A stretch of 64,000 nucleotides of DNA from Liquidambar formosana (GCA_039720395.1 CM077820.1:48469425-48533424), one strand, 5' to 3'; positions 11,241-22,471 are shown, counted from the first letter of the stretch. Notes: generated by a model not told the origin, from the sequence alone. Numbers and translations are program-made.

Positions 11241-11266
11241 ACTTTTTTTTTTTTCTTTTGCTAAGT
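11241..11266 (-). mobile_element. 26-bp retroposon footprint with 14-bp TSD
   Basis: Only 26 bases, essentially an oligo-T run plus TTTTGCTAAGT, lie between two perfect copies of AAACAAAGAGTTAC (11227-11240 and 11267-11280). Read on the minus strand it is ACTTAGCAAAAG plus poly(A), like the very 3' end of a plant LINE or SINE. This fits an extremely 5'-truncated insertion made by target-primed reverse transcription. The related unduplicated site near 12925 carries AAACAAAGAGTA without an insert. Confidence 0.75.
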
Positions 11267-11347
11267 AAACAAAGAGTTACTTGAATATGAGAGTTGATAC
11301 TTAAAAACTCATACACTACACTGCGATTTGGTAAAGTCAGCGGACCC

Positions 11348-11538
11348 TTGAGCTTTTCTTTTTGGTGGTTTTTGTTTGGGCTGTGAGGGCTTTTGTTGTT
11401 TTTTGCTTTGCCCTTTATTATGTTGTTTGTGTTGTTTTGAGGCCTGCTGGGTTGTTTGGTTTCCTTGTTGGACTCCTTGTCCAATTTGTATTTCTCTTTT
11501 TGATTAATACAATTGTTTATTATAAAAAAAAAAAAGCT
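11348..11538 (+). mobile_element. 5'-truncated LINE 3' end, 191 bp
   Basis: A T/G-rich 3' untranslated-type sequence ending in GATTAATACAATTGTTTAT and poly(A) is bracketed by the 13-bp direct repeat AGTCAGCGGACCC (11335-11347 and 11539-11551). Target duplication, oligo(A) and the composition typical of plant L1 tails support a dead-on-arrival LINE copy on the plus strand. No open reading frame of the parent element remains. Confidence 0.8.
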
Positions 11539-11639
11539 AGTCAGCGGACCCGTTGAATGTGGGGTCTCAATTGGCTTCAAAAGCTAACATGATTTACTAG
11601 TATGTAATTGAACCTACTTAATTTATTGATGATCTATGG

Positions 11640-12640
11640 TGGGAGATTGTCATCCTTCTATATCCCACCCCTTCTGTAATTTCCAGGTCATTACCCACAA
11701 AACCCAATTAAATTACTATTTTCTTATTTCTTTCTCAAGCCGGCCGGCCGGCCGGCCAATACTTAATTGGTCAAGTCCATAATTCTGTTAATTAAAGAAG
11801 ATAAAAGGAGGAAGCCGTGTTGTGTGTTATTGATATCCATCGGATGAATCCACTGAAGTTGGACAAATCAACCGGACAAATTTTATTTATTTTTCTACAT
11901 TTAAATTTTGCGTGTTGGAGAAGAAGAAACAAAGAAAAGAAGACAACAGGCCAACAAAACATAGATGTCACTTCAAAATATTTAAACAAAATATCAAGAA
12001 GCCATTTTTTATTTTTTTTTCCTAAGGATAAGATGGGGAAGGGGGAATAAAAATAAAAATAAAAAGCCAAGTGGTGTGGGTATGATTGCCGTTCATCAAA
12101 TGAATCCAACGAAACCCGACTAATTAACCTGGACAAATTAGGGATGTTGTGCTGTTTTTGTTGTTGTTAGGGGAGTTGTTTTTTATAGGTGCTTGCCGTC
12201 TTGGCTGGGGTCTTTCGGTGTTTCTTATAGGATTCTTTAGGGGCATTTTTGTTGTCTTATCTCATTGCAACTGAGTGCTCCATGTTCTCTCACTGTGGGG
12301 GATGCTCTTGGTTTGGGGTGGCTTGTTGGGTGTTCTTTGTTCGGGGTATTTTTGGGGCTGTTTTTGTTTGGGTTTGGGTGTTCTTTATTGGGTGTTTTCT
12401 GATGCTTATTCTAATATAATTCTGGTTTGCCTATCAAAAAAGGAAAAAAAAAAAAAATTAACCTGGACAAATTAGAGGGAAAAAGAAACAAAGAAAGCAA
12501 TAAGCTAACGACTTACTAATAAAAAAATATTTAAAATAAAAATATTTAAAGATTAAATACAAGGCTTTGATTTTTGTATAACTTTCACACTATATATTAT
12601 AAGCCATGTGATTGACTAAACAAAAATTAGGAAGGTAGAA
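11640..12640. repeat. Unit 2 of a diverged duplication (unit 1 at 9158-9850)
   Basis: Matches unit 1 in block order (see there). It includes a perfect palindromic (GGCC)n run, GCCGGCCGGCCGGCCGGCC, at 11739-11757. The LINE tail at 12142-12456 interrupts it. Confidence 0.6.
12142..12456 (+). mobile_element. 5'-truncated LINE 3' end, 315 bp
   Basis: A G/T-rich segment ends in AATATAATTCTGGTTTGCC, then ATCAAAAAA and a poly(A) run. It lies between two copies of the 19-bp ATTAACCTGGACAAATTAG (12123-12141 and 12457-12475). The ending is the usual plant L1-type 3' terminus. The composition contrasts strongly with the AT-rich host DNA on both sides. Confidence 0.85.
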
Positions 12641-14714
12641 CTCATGGTTATAAGATGGTATAAGTTGTCTATTTTCAATTTCATTTTTATTTTTTATTTG
12701 TTTGGCTCCTTCCTATAGAGTTTAGCCATGCAAGTGTGAACAAATGACCAATAATGGATGCAGCATCAAAAGACAATCAAGACCTACAAAATAATGGATC
12801 CCATTAAGTTGATCAATTGCAAACAAAATACCTGTAACTTGATTTATGTTTTACCATTTTGGTTTTAGTCAAATATTCCTCAAGATGGTCATAACCATTT
12901 GGGAATATTGCCTTAAACAAAGAGTAGATTAATTTGACGATTATTTGGTACGCCTCCAGTGCAGTGCTAGCTATTTGCTTCCAGATGTTTAAAAGTGGTT
13001 CATTGGACACGCATGCACCTCCAGTTAAAACGACGCCGGCATTTTCATTTTCCTTGTTCGCATTTTTGAATGAGAGTAGTGTTTTATGAATGCACTATCG
13101 TCTTAAGGATTCAAAAATGTCGCATGTTCTCAATTTAACCCAAAAGAAAATAAAGTTAAAAAACTGGTACTTTACCAAATCATCCACCACGACTGAAAAA
13201 TTATTCCGTGCACTAGACAGATCGGTGCACCCAAATCTCACATGATCAATTTAGAACTGTAAGAGAGCTATATTACTTGGACTTGGTTCGATAAAAAGTT
13301 CGCTTGTAAAATAAAGAAGCGTATATAGCTCAAACATCATTTTTAATTTTTTTTTTAAACCATGTTAGTTTATTGAGCAAAGATTGAGTAGAGTGCTACT
13401 CAACTCAACAAACTCATTGGTACTTTAATTAACCAAATTACTTAAGATTGGTTCTATAAAAGCATCGTTCAAACTCACTCAAAGTTAAACGTATCAAGTT
13501 CCAAGCTTACTTTTGAGTAGGCAGAACTACATGAGGCAAGTGGGGCCGATGGTCCCCACACAAATTTCTTTTATTTCAGTTTTGTACTTGAGATTTAAAT
13601 TATTTATATATTGGCCACTGTTATTATTATTATTATTATTTATTTCCTTCTTGATATCAATTTTATCATTTTTCTCTACCACAAAAAATTAATTTCTATA
13701 CCAACCCCTCATTTTGTTCCCTCAAATTCAAGACCCCTCTCTCTCTCTCTCTCTCTCTCTCTTACATATATGCAAGTAAACTCGTAGGATGCAATAAGTT
13801 TGATATCCCAATGTTACGTTCTAAGATAAAACACTATCAACTAAACAAAACTTTGGAAAGAAAATGTAAATAAAAATTGCTCCCATTAAAATAAATCTCT
13901 GACTCCGCCACTTTTGAGTTTGTTAATTTAAAGAGTCAAGTTTGAGCAACTTACTACTCGGCTCAACTCAACTCGTTTACAACCCAATTATTGATCATTG
14001 GGTCACTAATTAATTTGGGTAGTTTTACATTGCTCATTATAATGTTCTCTTTACGACTCCACAATACTAAGGATCAATCCAGTCCTCAATTGGGTTACTG
14101 CATTCTATTATTTTAATTCCTTCCTTTTAATTAAAGTCAAGATATCCATATTTAGATGAGCCCCAACTGTTCCCCTTCCTATATATCAGGTGGAGCATTC
14201 TGTTCCCTCTTGCTACTTGGCATCTTTCGAACAGAAGTAATAAATTGATCTTTCAAACGATTTTCTCTCCAAACTCTTGTTTAATTTCCTCCTGCCGTTG
14301 ACCCAGTGTGCCTATTTTGTTCCAATGTCCATTTGCAAAATTTTGACTTCTTGAATATGCTGGATAATGTGTTGCCAATTACAGATCAACAAGATACCAT
14401 CAGGCTCGGGAGATGGGAAAGCGTTGGAAAAAAGAGGCACGAGCTAGAGCTAAAAGGGGGCAAAAAGTTTGCAATATATAAAGTTTCTCTTTTCCACTAA
14501 AATCTAAGTCTCGAACAGGGTACCAAATACTGTAGGGCCAAGGACTGTATGTGTCTAGGGGATTAATTAGATGCAAAACATCTGAAACATCCTGATACTA
14601 AAAAAAAGATACTAAGTGCAACGGGCAGACAAATAAATAGTGTACTACTTAGAAGTTTGATTTATCATTGTAACATGGACATTTATGGAACCATCAATTT
14701 GTTATTAACTTATT
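12641..14714. other. Intergenic, TE remnants, no gene recognised
   Basis: Bases 12830-12960 resemble 11155-11285 (blocks TTTATGTT.TACCATTTTGG and AAACAAAGAGT), part of the local duplication mosaic. Bases about 13530-13915 run from GGCAAGTGGGGCCGATGG to CTCTGACTCCGCCAC; such GGGGC..CTCCGCCA ends are common on decayed plant DNA transposons, but I cannot define borders. Simple repeats are (ATT)n near 13620-13640 and (CT)n near 13736-13761. Nothing else was recognised. Confidence 0.5.
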
Positions 14715-14865
14715 AGGGGGAATTACAGATTGGTCTGGTTATGGGTAAATAATTATAGTTAATAGTCATTGTTGGTTAAGTTAGTAGTCATTTACTACTA
14801 AGTTAGTAGTAATCTATGTTGATGTCTAATTATTTACCCGTAGTGGGATCAATCTGTAATTCCCC
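14715..14865. mobile_element. hAT-like MITE with 8-bp TSD, 151 bp
   Basis: The ends are inverted repeats of about 40 bp (GGGGAATTACAGATTG, then GGGTAAATAATTA, pairing with TAATTATTTACCC, then CAATCTGTAATTCCCC). The element is flanked by AACTTATT at 14707-14714 and 14866-14873. An 8-bp target duplication points to the hAT superfamily. The inner part (TTAGTAGT.ATTTACTA) recurs at 22540-22670. Confidence 0.8.
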
Positions 14866-15314
14866 AACTTATTTATTACAACGAAAGGTTCAGGGAAACT
14901 AGTTCCATTAAAAGTAATTATATCTTGTGCAATCAAAGTGCTGGAAATGTTTAAGTCCTCTAAATCAAAATCAAAATTATTATCAAAAGTTACCTGTTTT
15001 TTAAACCAGAAAATGTTCAACCATTTAATTGCTTGTCCCAAACCACCAATTCCAATGTATAAATCATTCTTGGTTATGTTAGTTTATCATGGAAAAGGCA
15101 GTGAAATTGCCACAAATGCAGGGCTATGGAAAACAAAATGATTTTTACATCTCCACCTGACAGATTGAAGCAAGAACCAAAACATTTTTGGCAGGAAAAC
15201 TAATTGGTGTATTATTTTTATTTTTATTTGTTTCATTTGCAAACTTCTGTTTCTGGATAGAAAAGACAATTACTAATGTAGTTGGTGCATTATTTATATC
15301 TTAAATCATCACAG

Positions 15315-16947
15315 CCTATAATGGAGGTTGGGGAGGTCATACAATTTTATGATTCTGATAGGCGCTTTCCTGCTTGGGGCTTTGGGGGAAAGACATACAA
15401 TGGTGCCGTATCACATTGCTTTAATTTGAACGGAAGTGCAAGTGGCTTTGAGGTAAGAGAAGTCAAGCTTGCAGTTCTTTGCTATCTTTCTTCATCCTTG
15501 AAGCGGCTGACCCAGCTCGATCATTTGACCTAGCGGGGGAAGTAGGACTCAATCCGCTCCTACGTCTTGTTAATTATGAATGCAGTTGTGACAATAGTAT
15601 AATATTAACTTGATTAAATAGGTTTTTACACCATATTTCTGATCACCAGTAGTCAAAATCTGTTTTCAAAGAAATGTTTGTGATATTGGTGGTGACTTGC
15701 AAACTTGTTGAGAAATTAGAAATATAAACAGTTGTCATTATCTGTCTCTCAGAAGTGAGAACTTTTACTTTTCACAGTAGTTGGGTGTCCCTTGTTGCCT
15801 AGGATTTCCTTAATGATTGGCAGCCTCTTTAATGGTCTATTTTCGATCCCTGAGTTTCTCTTGAACGAGCCACTTTATGCAAATTGCAGCAATGTGTGAA
15901 CGAAACTTTTCTGATTGGGTTATAACTTCTCTGTGAACTGATCTGTTTGCATCTGACTTGCATTTTTTAGTTTGTTTAATAACAATCAATTTCCCTCTAT
16001 TTTACAGGTTGAAGGAGTAGAAGGTATAATGGCAGCTTATGCAAGTGCTCTACACAATGTTGCTCTAGCAGGACCCACTCTATTTGGTCAAGTGATCAAC
16101 AAAGCTGCAGAAATTGCTGGCCAGTCTCTTTCACTCGATGACAACAAGTATTTTGCCTCTGGTTAATTCTTGACTTTTGGCAGATCCTAGATGCTGATAA
16201 TGGATGTCGATTGGAGAGTTCAACAGGATGGGTTGCTACAAGGGACATTGTACAATTTGTTCCAATGCTCGAGGTATGAATGTATTCGTTCAATTTTTTT
16301 AAGATCTCACATTTAAAACGATCAGTTTCTTCAGGTACATTCTTCGCGTGTGTGATTCTTCTTTAAAAAAAAAAAAAGAAAAAAAAAAATTAATTGTTAC
16401 ACCTGTAATTTAAAAATGCTACTGACAAATACTGCCGTTTATGCCATGCCTTTTTGGTAGGCCTGTTTAAAAGCACATTTTGGTCTTCTTTTCGTGTTGG
16501 TATATAAATTGATCTTTAGATTCCCACCCCCGCTTTTCCATTCGATTCCGCCCCTACTTCAATGAATAATTCCCCCTAAATGATCATAGGCAGTTGGTGG
16601 GGTCATATCAATTGGTTGTCTCCACTCAGAGATATCATGGAATTGATATCAGCCTTCCGATGATATGAGATATCTGTTTTAAATCATTTTCTTGAACATT
16701 TATAAGGCGACACTCAAGTAGGATATCTTGTTTTAAATCCTTTTTTTAGAAATTTGCCGTCTTTTATATGACGTCGACACCAAAAGTTATATTTTCTTGC
16801 ATTCGTCCTGTTATGAATTGAAGTCATGTTATCTGCTGCCTTTTTCATTTTAACTTCATGTTACAGGCTTATATTATTTTGGCAGGTGGGCAGATTTCCA
16901 TCGTTCAAGCTCTCTTAGAAGAGTTGCCTGGACAGTTCTTTACTTAA
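15315..16947 (+). pseudogene. Copine (BONZAI-type) pseudogene, C-terminal copine/vWA part only
   Basis: Copines are calcium-dependent phospholipid-binding proteins with two C2 domains and a C-terminal von Willebrand A-like (copine) domain; the plant BONZAI group acts at the plasma membrane and restrains defence signalling. Visible exons are 15315-15452 (IMEVGEVIQFYDSDRRFPAW, then an SHCFNLNGSASGFE block), 16008-16154 (EGIMAAYASALHNVALAGPT, then LFGQVINKAAEIAG), 16184-16273 (ILDADNG to RDIVQFVPMLE) and 16886-16947 (ISIVQALLEELPGQF). Good splice sites remain at several borders, so it is a gene relic and not a processed copy. The exon coding the strand with the LLIITDG motif is missing: 16154 runs into about 30 bp and then the ILDAD exon. 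The last exon is out of phase and a TAAT insertion creates a stop after QFFT. Both C2 domains are absent upstream. Non-functional. Confidence 0.85.
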
Positions 16948-18713
16948 TTACATGTGAAGTAGGGAAATTAAACCACGCAATGCTACTGCTGTCCCAACTT
17001 TTGGTTTACAACATTATTAATGATTGTCTTAGTTTAGTAGTAACTTAGTGCATATTATGGGTTCCACGACATGTGGTCAATTCTACCTAATGACAATAAG
17101 ATAAAAAGAAAGGGCAAAAATGAAAGAAATCATGTGTGCAATGTGCACCCAAGTGTGCTGCTTTTAGTTTTACTACATGCGCACATGCTTCTTATTAATG
17201 GTAGTGGCAAAGTCAGGTAATTTGTCTTGCAGCTAGGGTCAAGATTAAAGACTAATGATAAGTATTTTGGAAAAAAAAAATTTCCTCAGTAGCAAATCAC
17301 AATGAGATTTTGTTCTTTAACTTTGTATAGGGTAAAAGAATAACTAGGATAAATAATAGGATAATTTTTTTCGTTCCAAAAAGAAACTAGAGGGTCAAAA
17401 TAAAATATTTTGAGGAGTAAAATAAAAAATTGGCAGATCAAATGTTTAAATACTCATAATTTAATTGAGAAAAAAATAAAGGAAAGAGTGAGGGGTCAAT
17501 TGCCCCCCTTTGACCCCCCTCCCTCCTTCCCTAATCGGTGGTGTAGCCCACTCACCTTCACCACATGTCCAAATAGAAAAATTTATGGACGTAGACAGGG
17601 GAAAGCAAAATTAACTTGAACACTATGGTGCTAAGGTGTGCCATCACCAACCATAGGAGTTCGGTTCCTCCTGACCAATAAGTAACCAAGAATTGTCCAG
17701 TTTGTATTAGCATGCAAGCCCTAGAAACCATTTCCATTATTGTGGGGACTTCACCTCCAAAATGAGGGGGCACTGGAAGTTGCCTCACAGTGAGTAGTCA
17801 GAACCTATAATTAAGCTGATCAGGTAGGGAAGATGCTGACATGCACTAGTCTCTTTCAGGTTAGTTTTATCATCTAATGGGAGATACCATTCACTCCCAA
17901 GTTTCAATATTCATGTACATAGTTTTTCGCTATAATTCACGAGTATGGTAACGGAAAATGGGCTTACATATGATGTGGGTATTATGTCATACTGGATCTT
18001 CCATTGACAAATTTGGCAATGCATGCAGGGAATCCGCATAATGTAAGGTTAAAAAACTCCCAATGAAAAGAAATATAGTTTAATAATCACAAAAAAAAAA
18101 TGTTCATACAGTTCTCAGCTATATCTAAGGCAACCAAATTACTTCCTTAGGGCCTGTGATCGGGTGTAAAAGAGATAATTTACACAAGAAAATCGACATA
18201 CCAATCACCAAACTCTCTATATATATGAACAAAATACCAGAAATTTGGTTCCTAAGATGAAATCTAACCTTGATACTCACTCCAGCTTCAGTGAAGAAGA
18301 AAAAGAAAAAAATTTCGGGTCTCAAAAATTCCAGAGCATTAGTACAGTTCCCAAACATAAGGGGAAAACAACAAAAGAAGACCATGGGAAAAGTTGTGAT
18401 CTTTCATGAGTCCAACCTTGTAGGGCTGTCAGTAGGCATGCAAAACTTGGAAGGTGCCAACTGGAGAGCTGTGGCCTAAACACACCCGTATTGGAATCAC
18501 CATATGCATGCCAGTGCTGTTATTTTCAAGAAGGGATAGTTATGCATTTCAATCTATTTCACTACTGCAGAAGAATTAAGGCTGCAATGCCCATACCATT
18601 ACACAGCAACCTGTTATTGGTCGCCAGAGAACCAGGGAGACCAACAGAGAGGAGCTTGCCCAATTTATTCTGAGGTGAGAATTGTCACGAGTAATTTCAA
18701 TTCACCTCCCCAC

Positions 18714-18714
<1 letters not shown>
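16948..18714. other. Intergenic, no gene recognised
   Basis: No frame resembles a known protein. Around 17480-17535 lies GGGTCAATTGCCCCCC followed by a C-rich stretch, similar in style to the ends of decayed DNA transposons. The rest is AT-rich sequence with short A runs. Confidence 0.55.

Positions 18715-18748
<34 letters not shown>
18715..18748. repeat. Poly(C) run of about 34 bases
   Basis: A nearly uninterrupted C homopolymer. Its length is prone to sequencing and replication error. The G-rich strand could form a quadruplex in principle. Confidence 0.9.
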
Positions 18749-18749
<1 letters not shown>

Positions 18750-18869
18750 CGATTGATTTTCTTCTGCAGACATACATCATCACCAAGCCAGGCAGATACA
18801 ACTGGTGCACCTTGAATTGCTTGCTTAACGTTAAGAAGGTAAAAAAGAGGCACACCAAGACGACCGGTT

Positions 18870-19633
18870 CCAGCATCTGAACAATGTCTATGGTGATTCT
18901 TCTCACTTGAAAAATAAGAGGAGCCGTGGTAGTGAGAATCTATATTAAGAAAAAGATTTTCAGAAGGTGCGACTCACTGTTATAGTCATTCTTTGTGTCT
19001 AAAAAAATTTGGTGAAACACTTTAATGGTAAGTGAAGCACTGTCGACTACTAGGAATATTGAAGGAAGAGTAAAATGCATACCTCAAGATGAGTGATGTC
19101 TTAACTTTTCTGAATGCCCTCCTGCATTTAACTTTTCTGAATGCCCTCCTGCATTCACAAACATCAGGTAAGATATTGAAACATAAAATGTAGTAATGAA
19201 CACAAAAATAAGAATGCACAAATTTTCAGGGTTTTGGTCCATAACCAATGGGGGAAAATTTGTGAATTGACCTGAATCCTTTTGTTTATCCTTGGAACAA
19301 TGACCTCTGGGCCTTGACTTTATCCCTCTCCCTCTTGGTCTCCTCTTGTTCTTGCTCCTTGTGAGAATCCCTCCACCTGTCACTATCCCAATCCTTTAGT
19401 CTGTCACTGTCCCTCTCCCTCTCCCTCTCTTTATATTTGTCCTTATTCCTGTCCTCACTTGTCTCCGTTCTATGTTCGGACTTGGATTTTGGCATGGGCT
19501 CTTCTCTTACCTCCTCCTCAATAGGCATGCTCTTGGAGTCATAGTCACTTTTCTTAGACTCCTTCAGCTTGTCCAGAGCTGCTTTTATCAATGCACAAGA
19601 TAATAATAATGTATCATAGCATGATTTTATCAT
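18870..19633 (-). pseudogene. Cyclin-L-like 3' fragment (RS/RD-rich tail)
   Basis: Cyclin-L proteins pair an N-terminal cyclin fold with an arginine/serine-rich tail and act with CDK11-type kinases in splicing. On the minus strand, 19633 to about 19288 reads AALDKLKESKKSD, then EEPMPKSKSEHR and a D/R/E-rich stretch, matching my recollection of the segment after the cyclin fold in plant cyclin-L. An extra C in GCCCAGAGG (about 19310) shifts the frame; the alternative frame continues RGHCSKDKQKDSG. A second block near 19084-19180 reads GGHSEKLNAGGHSEKLRHHS, with a 27-bp tandem duplication, and ends in a GT donor. A third short block near 18870-18905 reads EKNHHRH. No cyclin-box exons occur upstream. 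Truncated and frameshifted. Confidence 0.7.
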
Positions 19634-19649
19634 ATATAATTCAAATTTT

Positions 19650-20326
19650 CATCAAATTCTAGTTTTCTTTATGAACAAACAAAACTTATTCTATTCTTAT
19701 AATAAACAAATAAAATGATTAGAAGCTTCATGCAACTAAACTAGTTAATCGTTGATTGCAATCTCAAGGGAACAAATATCAAGAATTCACTCTTTCCAAT
19801 TGAGATGTGTTCAACCTAATAACAATTAATAAGGGAGCAACATAGCAGCAATTAGAAAAATATGGCCAAAGGAAGTGAACATAGCAATGGTTCAAATGCT
19901 TCTAAGCAATTTTTTTTTTTTTGGTAAAAATAAATAAATAAATTCAAGTGTCTGAAACTGACATTTCTAGACAGAGTACTACCGCCCTACCTTGTGAGCT
20001 ATAAACCAGCCCAATTAAATCAAATGGGTCTGCTTATCTTCAACACTACATTCAACAAAACAAGTAAGTCCAAAGTCTTTTCTCTTACCACTTCAGACTT
20101 CTTAAGAACAACAGTTTTCCATTTCTTAAACCAAAAACCCATTTGGTAATCGCAGGAAAAAAAAAAAAAAACAAACCAAACCCTCTACAATCCCTTCTGC
20201 ATATACTTTAACATTCCAATCCAATCTAATGCAACTTCTACAATGCCAACATAAATTGAAGAATTAACAAACACGAGCTAAATTAGCAATCATATTACTT
20301 GCATTCCAGACAGAGGTGATCCCATC
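19650..20326. repeat. Segment paralogous to 49000-49590
   Basis: Shared blocks in order: GAACAAAC, TATTCTATTCTTATA, ATCAAGAA.TCACTC, GATGTGTTCAACC, ATGGCCAAAGG and ATCATATTACTTGCATTC. Both copies sit just downstream (in minus-strand terms) of an NB-LRR tail exon, so the duplicated unit is larger than the LRR exon itself. Confidence 0.65.
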
Positions 20327-20473
20327 AGCACATGTTGATGTAAGTTACATCAGCACTATGCATTGGGGGTTATACCCCTTGCATTGATTCAATGCACCTC
20401 ACATCTCACTAATGCACAAGGTACAACTCCCAATGCAGGTTTTGATATAAGTTATATCAGCACGTGCTTACCT
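20327..20473. mobile_element. MITE-like inverted-repeat element, about 147 bp
   Basis: Left end CAGCACATGTTGATGTAA and right end TTATATCAGCACGTGCT are complementary in outline, with inner pairing GCATTGGGGGTTATACC against the TACAACTCCCAATGC block. Same family as 10973-11113. Inserted relative to the paralogous segment at 49 kb, which lacks it. Confidence 0.5.
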
Positions 20474-20853
20474 GATCATCATCCCAGAATAGGCAAAACG
20501 GAGATTAAATATATTCATATCCTTGCCAAATGGCAGAGAGATCATGTGCTGGAAAAGAAAAAAAAAACAAAAAAAACAAACAAACAAACCAGTCGAAGAG
20601 GTAGAGAGAAAGAGAAGAGATACATACCTGGAGTGGAGATCGAAGAAGTTTTGAGTCTAAGAAGATGAGCCATAAAGCAGCCAAACAACCCCTCTCTTTA
20701 GTTTAAATTAGCTGAATCGGCGGAGAGATTAGTGGTCGGTGAAGTAATTGATATGGGTATTTCGGGTTTTTATTTGAAGTCAAACTTTTTTTGGGGTAAA
20801 AAATAAATAAATAAGAGAGGAAAGAATAAAATGTTGGCACCATCAATACATAC

Positions 20854-21615
20854 CTTTTGTTTGAAGACAGACTGTACGGTGCTATTAAGGTCTCCCCTCC
20901 AATACTGTCTCCACCTTATATGCACTGTCTTCAGCTGTGGCGTGGTTAAATTTCCGTTGGAGAAAGTCCTCATTTTGGGGCATCCAGTCAGCTGCACTTC
21001 TTCCAAGGATGGGAATGAAAGAGTATTACTCCCTGGGTAGAAACTTGTGAGGTTTGGTAACTCTCTAAGCTCTAGATAGTTCAATTGACAAAAAGTAGTC
21101 TTATGATCTGCCGCTTCTCTTTCCTCACTCACAATTATTTCTTTTATCATCCCGCAACTTACTACAGTTAGGCTCTTAATTTGCATTAGGCATTTAGCTA
21201 TTCCGAATGGCAGCAGATGTGTTAAACTTCCACAATAACAAACATCAATAATTGTTAGATTTTGAAAAACTGTGCTTAGTTTGAAATCCTTCTTCCACAC
21301 ATGCTTTAGCTTAGGTAGCTCAATCAACTTTAGTTGCATCAACTGTGGGAGTATTCCAGCATGGCCTACCTCACCACAAACTCCTCCAAGTTCAAATACC
21401 TCTTCCAGTGATTCACAATAGCTTACATTAAGTCCTTTCAGATTTTGCAAATTTTGAAGCACACTGATTGGGAAAATTTTTAGTATATTGCGACAATTAG
21501 TCACCCTCAAAACTCTTAGTTTGCAAAATGACAGTGCATCAAATTGGCCTTGCCAAATCTCTTTCATATTGGCCAACTTCTTCAATGTCATTTCCTCCAA
21601 GTTAGGAAATGCAAC
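20854..21615 (-). pseudogene. NB-LRR pseudogene block 5: C-terminal LRR exon
   Basis: The exon reads open on the minus strand from an acceptor (TTTTTCAG|GTTGCATTTCC) to a donor (CAAAAG|GTATGTATTG). It encodes about 254 residues of leucine-rich repeats of the kind seen in At4g27190/RPS2-like proteins: FPNLEEMTLKKLANMKEIWQ, LPKLKHVWKKDF, PNLTSFYPGSNTL, CPKMRTFSNGNLTTPQL, ending near VFKQKV. LRRs in these proteins sense effectors or guardees in the cytosol. This exon has no internal stop and is the best preserved LRR piece, but it belongs to a gene broken upstream. Close relatives occur at 44367-44867 and 49737-50277. Bases 20474-20853 downstream show no recognisable exon. Confidence 0.8.
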
Positions 21616-21653
21616 CTGAAAAACCATTACAACAAAAGTTACAAATGAGTAGG

Positions 21654-21684
<31 letters not shown>

Positions 21685-21823
21685 ACACTTCAAACAGATA
21701 CTCCAAATTTTTTTATTTTTTATAAGCAAGATAGTTGTATATATTATTTTGGGTCAAGCACATGACAAAGTAGAACATTTTAATAGTTTAATACTAGATA
21801 TACAATGGGCAATCTTTGACTAA

Positions 21824-22149
21824 GGCTGCGTTTGGTTTTAGGGAATGGAATGGAGAGGGAATGGAATGGGAGTGGGAATGGGAATGAACATTCCATCCCA
21901 ATGTTTGGTAAGGGGTGGGAATAGATTGAAAAAACATATGTGGGACTCATTTTTAATGATTTTTACTTCTTAAAAAGAGGGAATAGCATTTCCTTTTGGT
22001 TTGGGAAGGAATAGCTATTCCCTCATTAGAGGGAATATATTCCCACAAAGAAATAGTCATTCCATTATCTTATACAACTAAACACTCTTTTTTGGAGAAT
22101 GGAATAACCATTCCATTCCCTCCCCCGTTCCCTCATAACAAACATAGCC
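21824..22149. mobile_element. Tourist/PIF-Harbinger-like MITE, 326 bp
   Basis: Ends GGCTGCGTTTGG and, in reverse complement, GGCTATGTTTG are inverted repeats, followed by GGAATGG-rich subterminal sequence. Flanking TAA occurs at 21821-21823 and 22150-22152, the 3-bp target typical of PIF/Harbinger elements. It lies in the intron between LRR blocks 4 and 5. Confidence 0.8.
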
Positions 22150-22471
22150 TAAGGTCTATTTGAGTGTCCAATTCGAAATTAGATAATTCCATAGATTTTA
22201 CATAGTATCAAAGGTATAAGGAACAAATCTATCTTTTTGAATTAGATCGAATATTTAAAATAATTGGAGTTATCATTGGAATTGATGTTAACCATCAATT
22301 CCTAAAAATTCGTGAAATGCTATTATTTTGAATTTCTACTCATATTTGTGACGATGACCACCATTTTTTTTTTTTTGAATTTTTCTATTCATGAATATGG
22401 ATTTATGCGTTTGATACTATGTAAAATACCTTGAATTGTCTAATTTCAGACTAGACACCTAAACAGGCCCC
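22150..22471. mobile_element. MITE-like inverted-repeat element, about 322 bp
   Basis: The left end AAGGTCTATTTGAGTGTCC pairs with the right end GACACCTAAACAGGCCCC, and AAATTAGATAATTCC and TTTTACATAGTATCAAA pair further in; arms are about 85 bp. It directly abuts the Tourist-like MITE at 22149. Target duplication unclear. Confidence 0.6.

Noticed and set aside
13530..13915. A bordered hAT element
   Set aside because: The GGGGC and CTCCGCCA-like ends are suggestive, but no matching inverted repeat or target duplication could be aligned.
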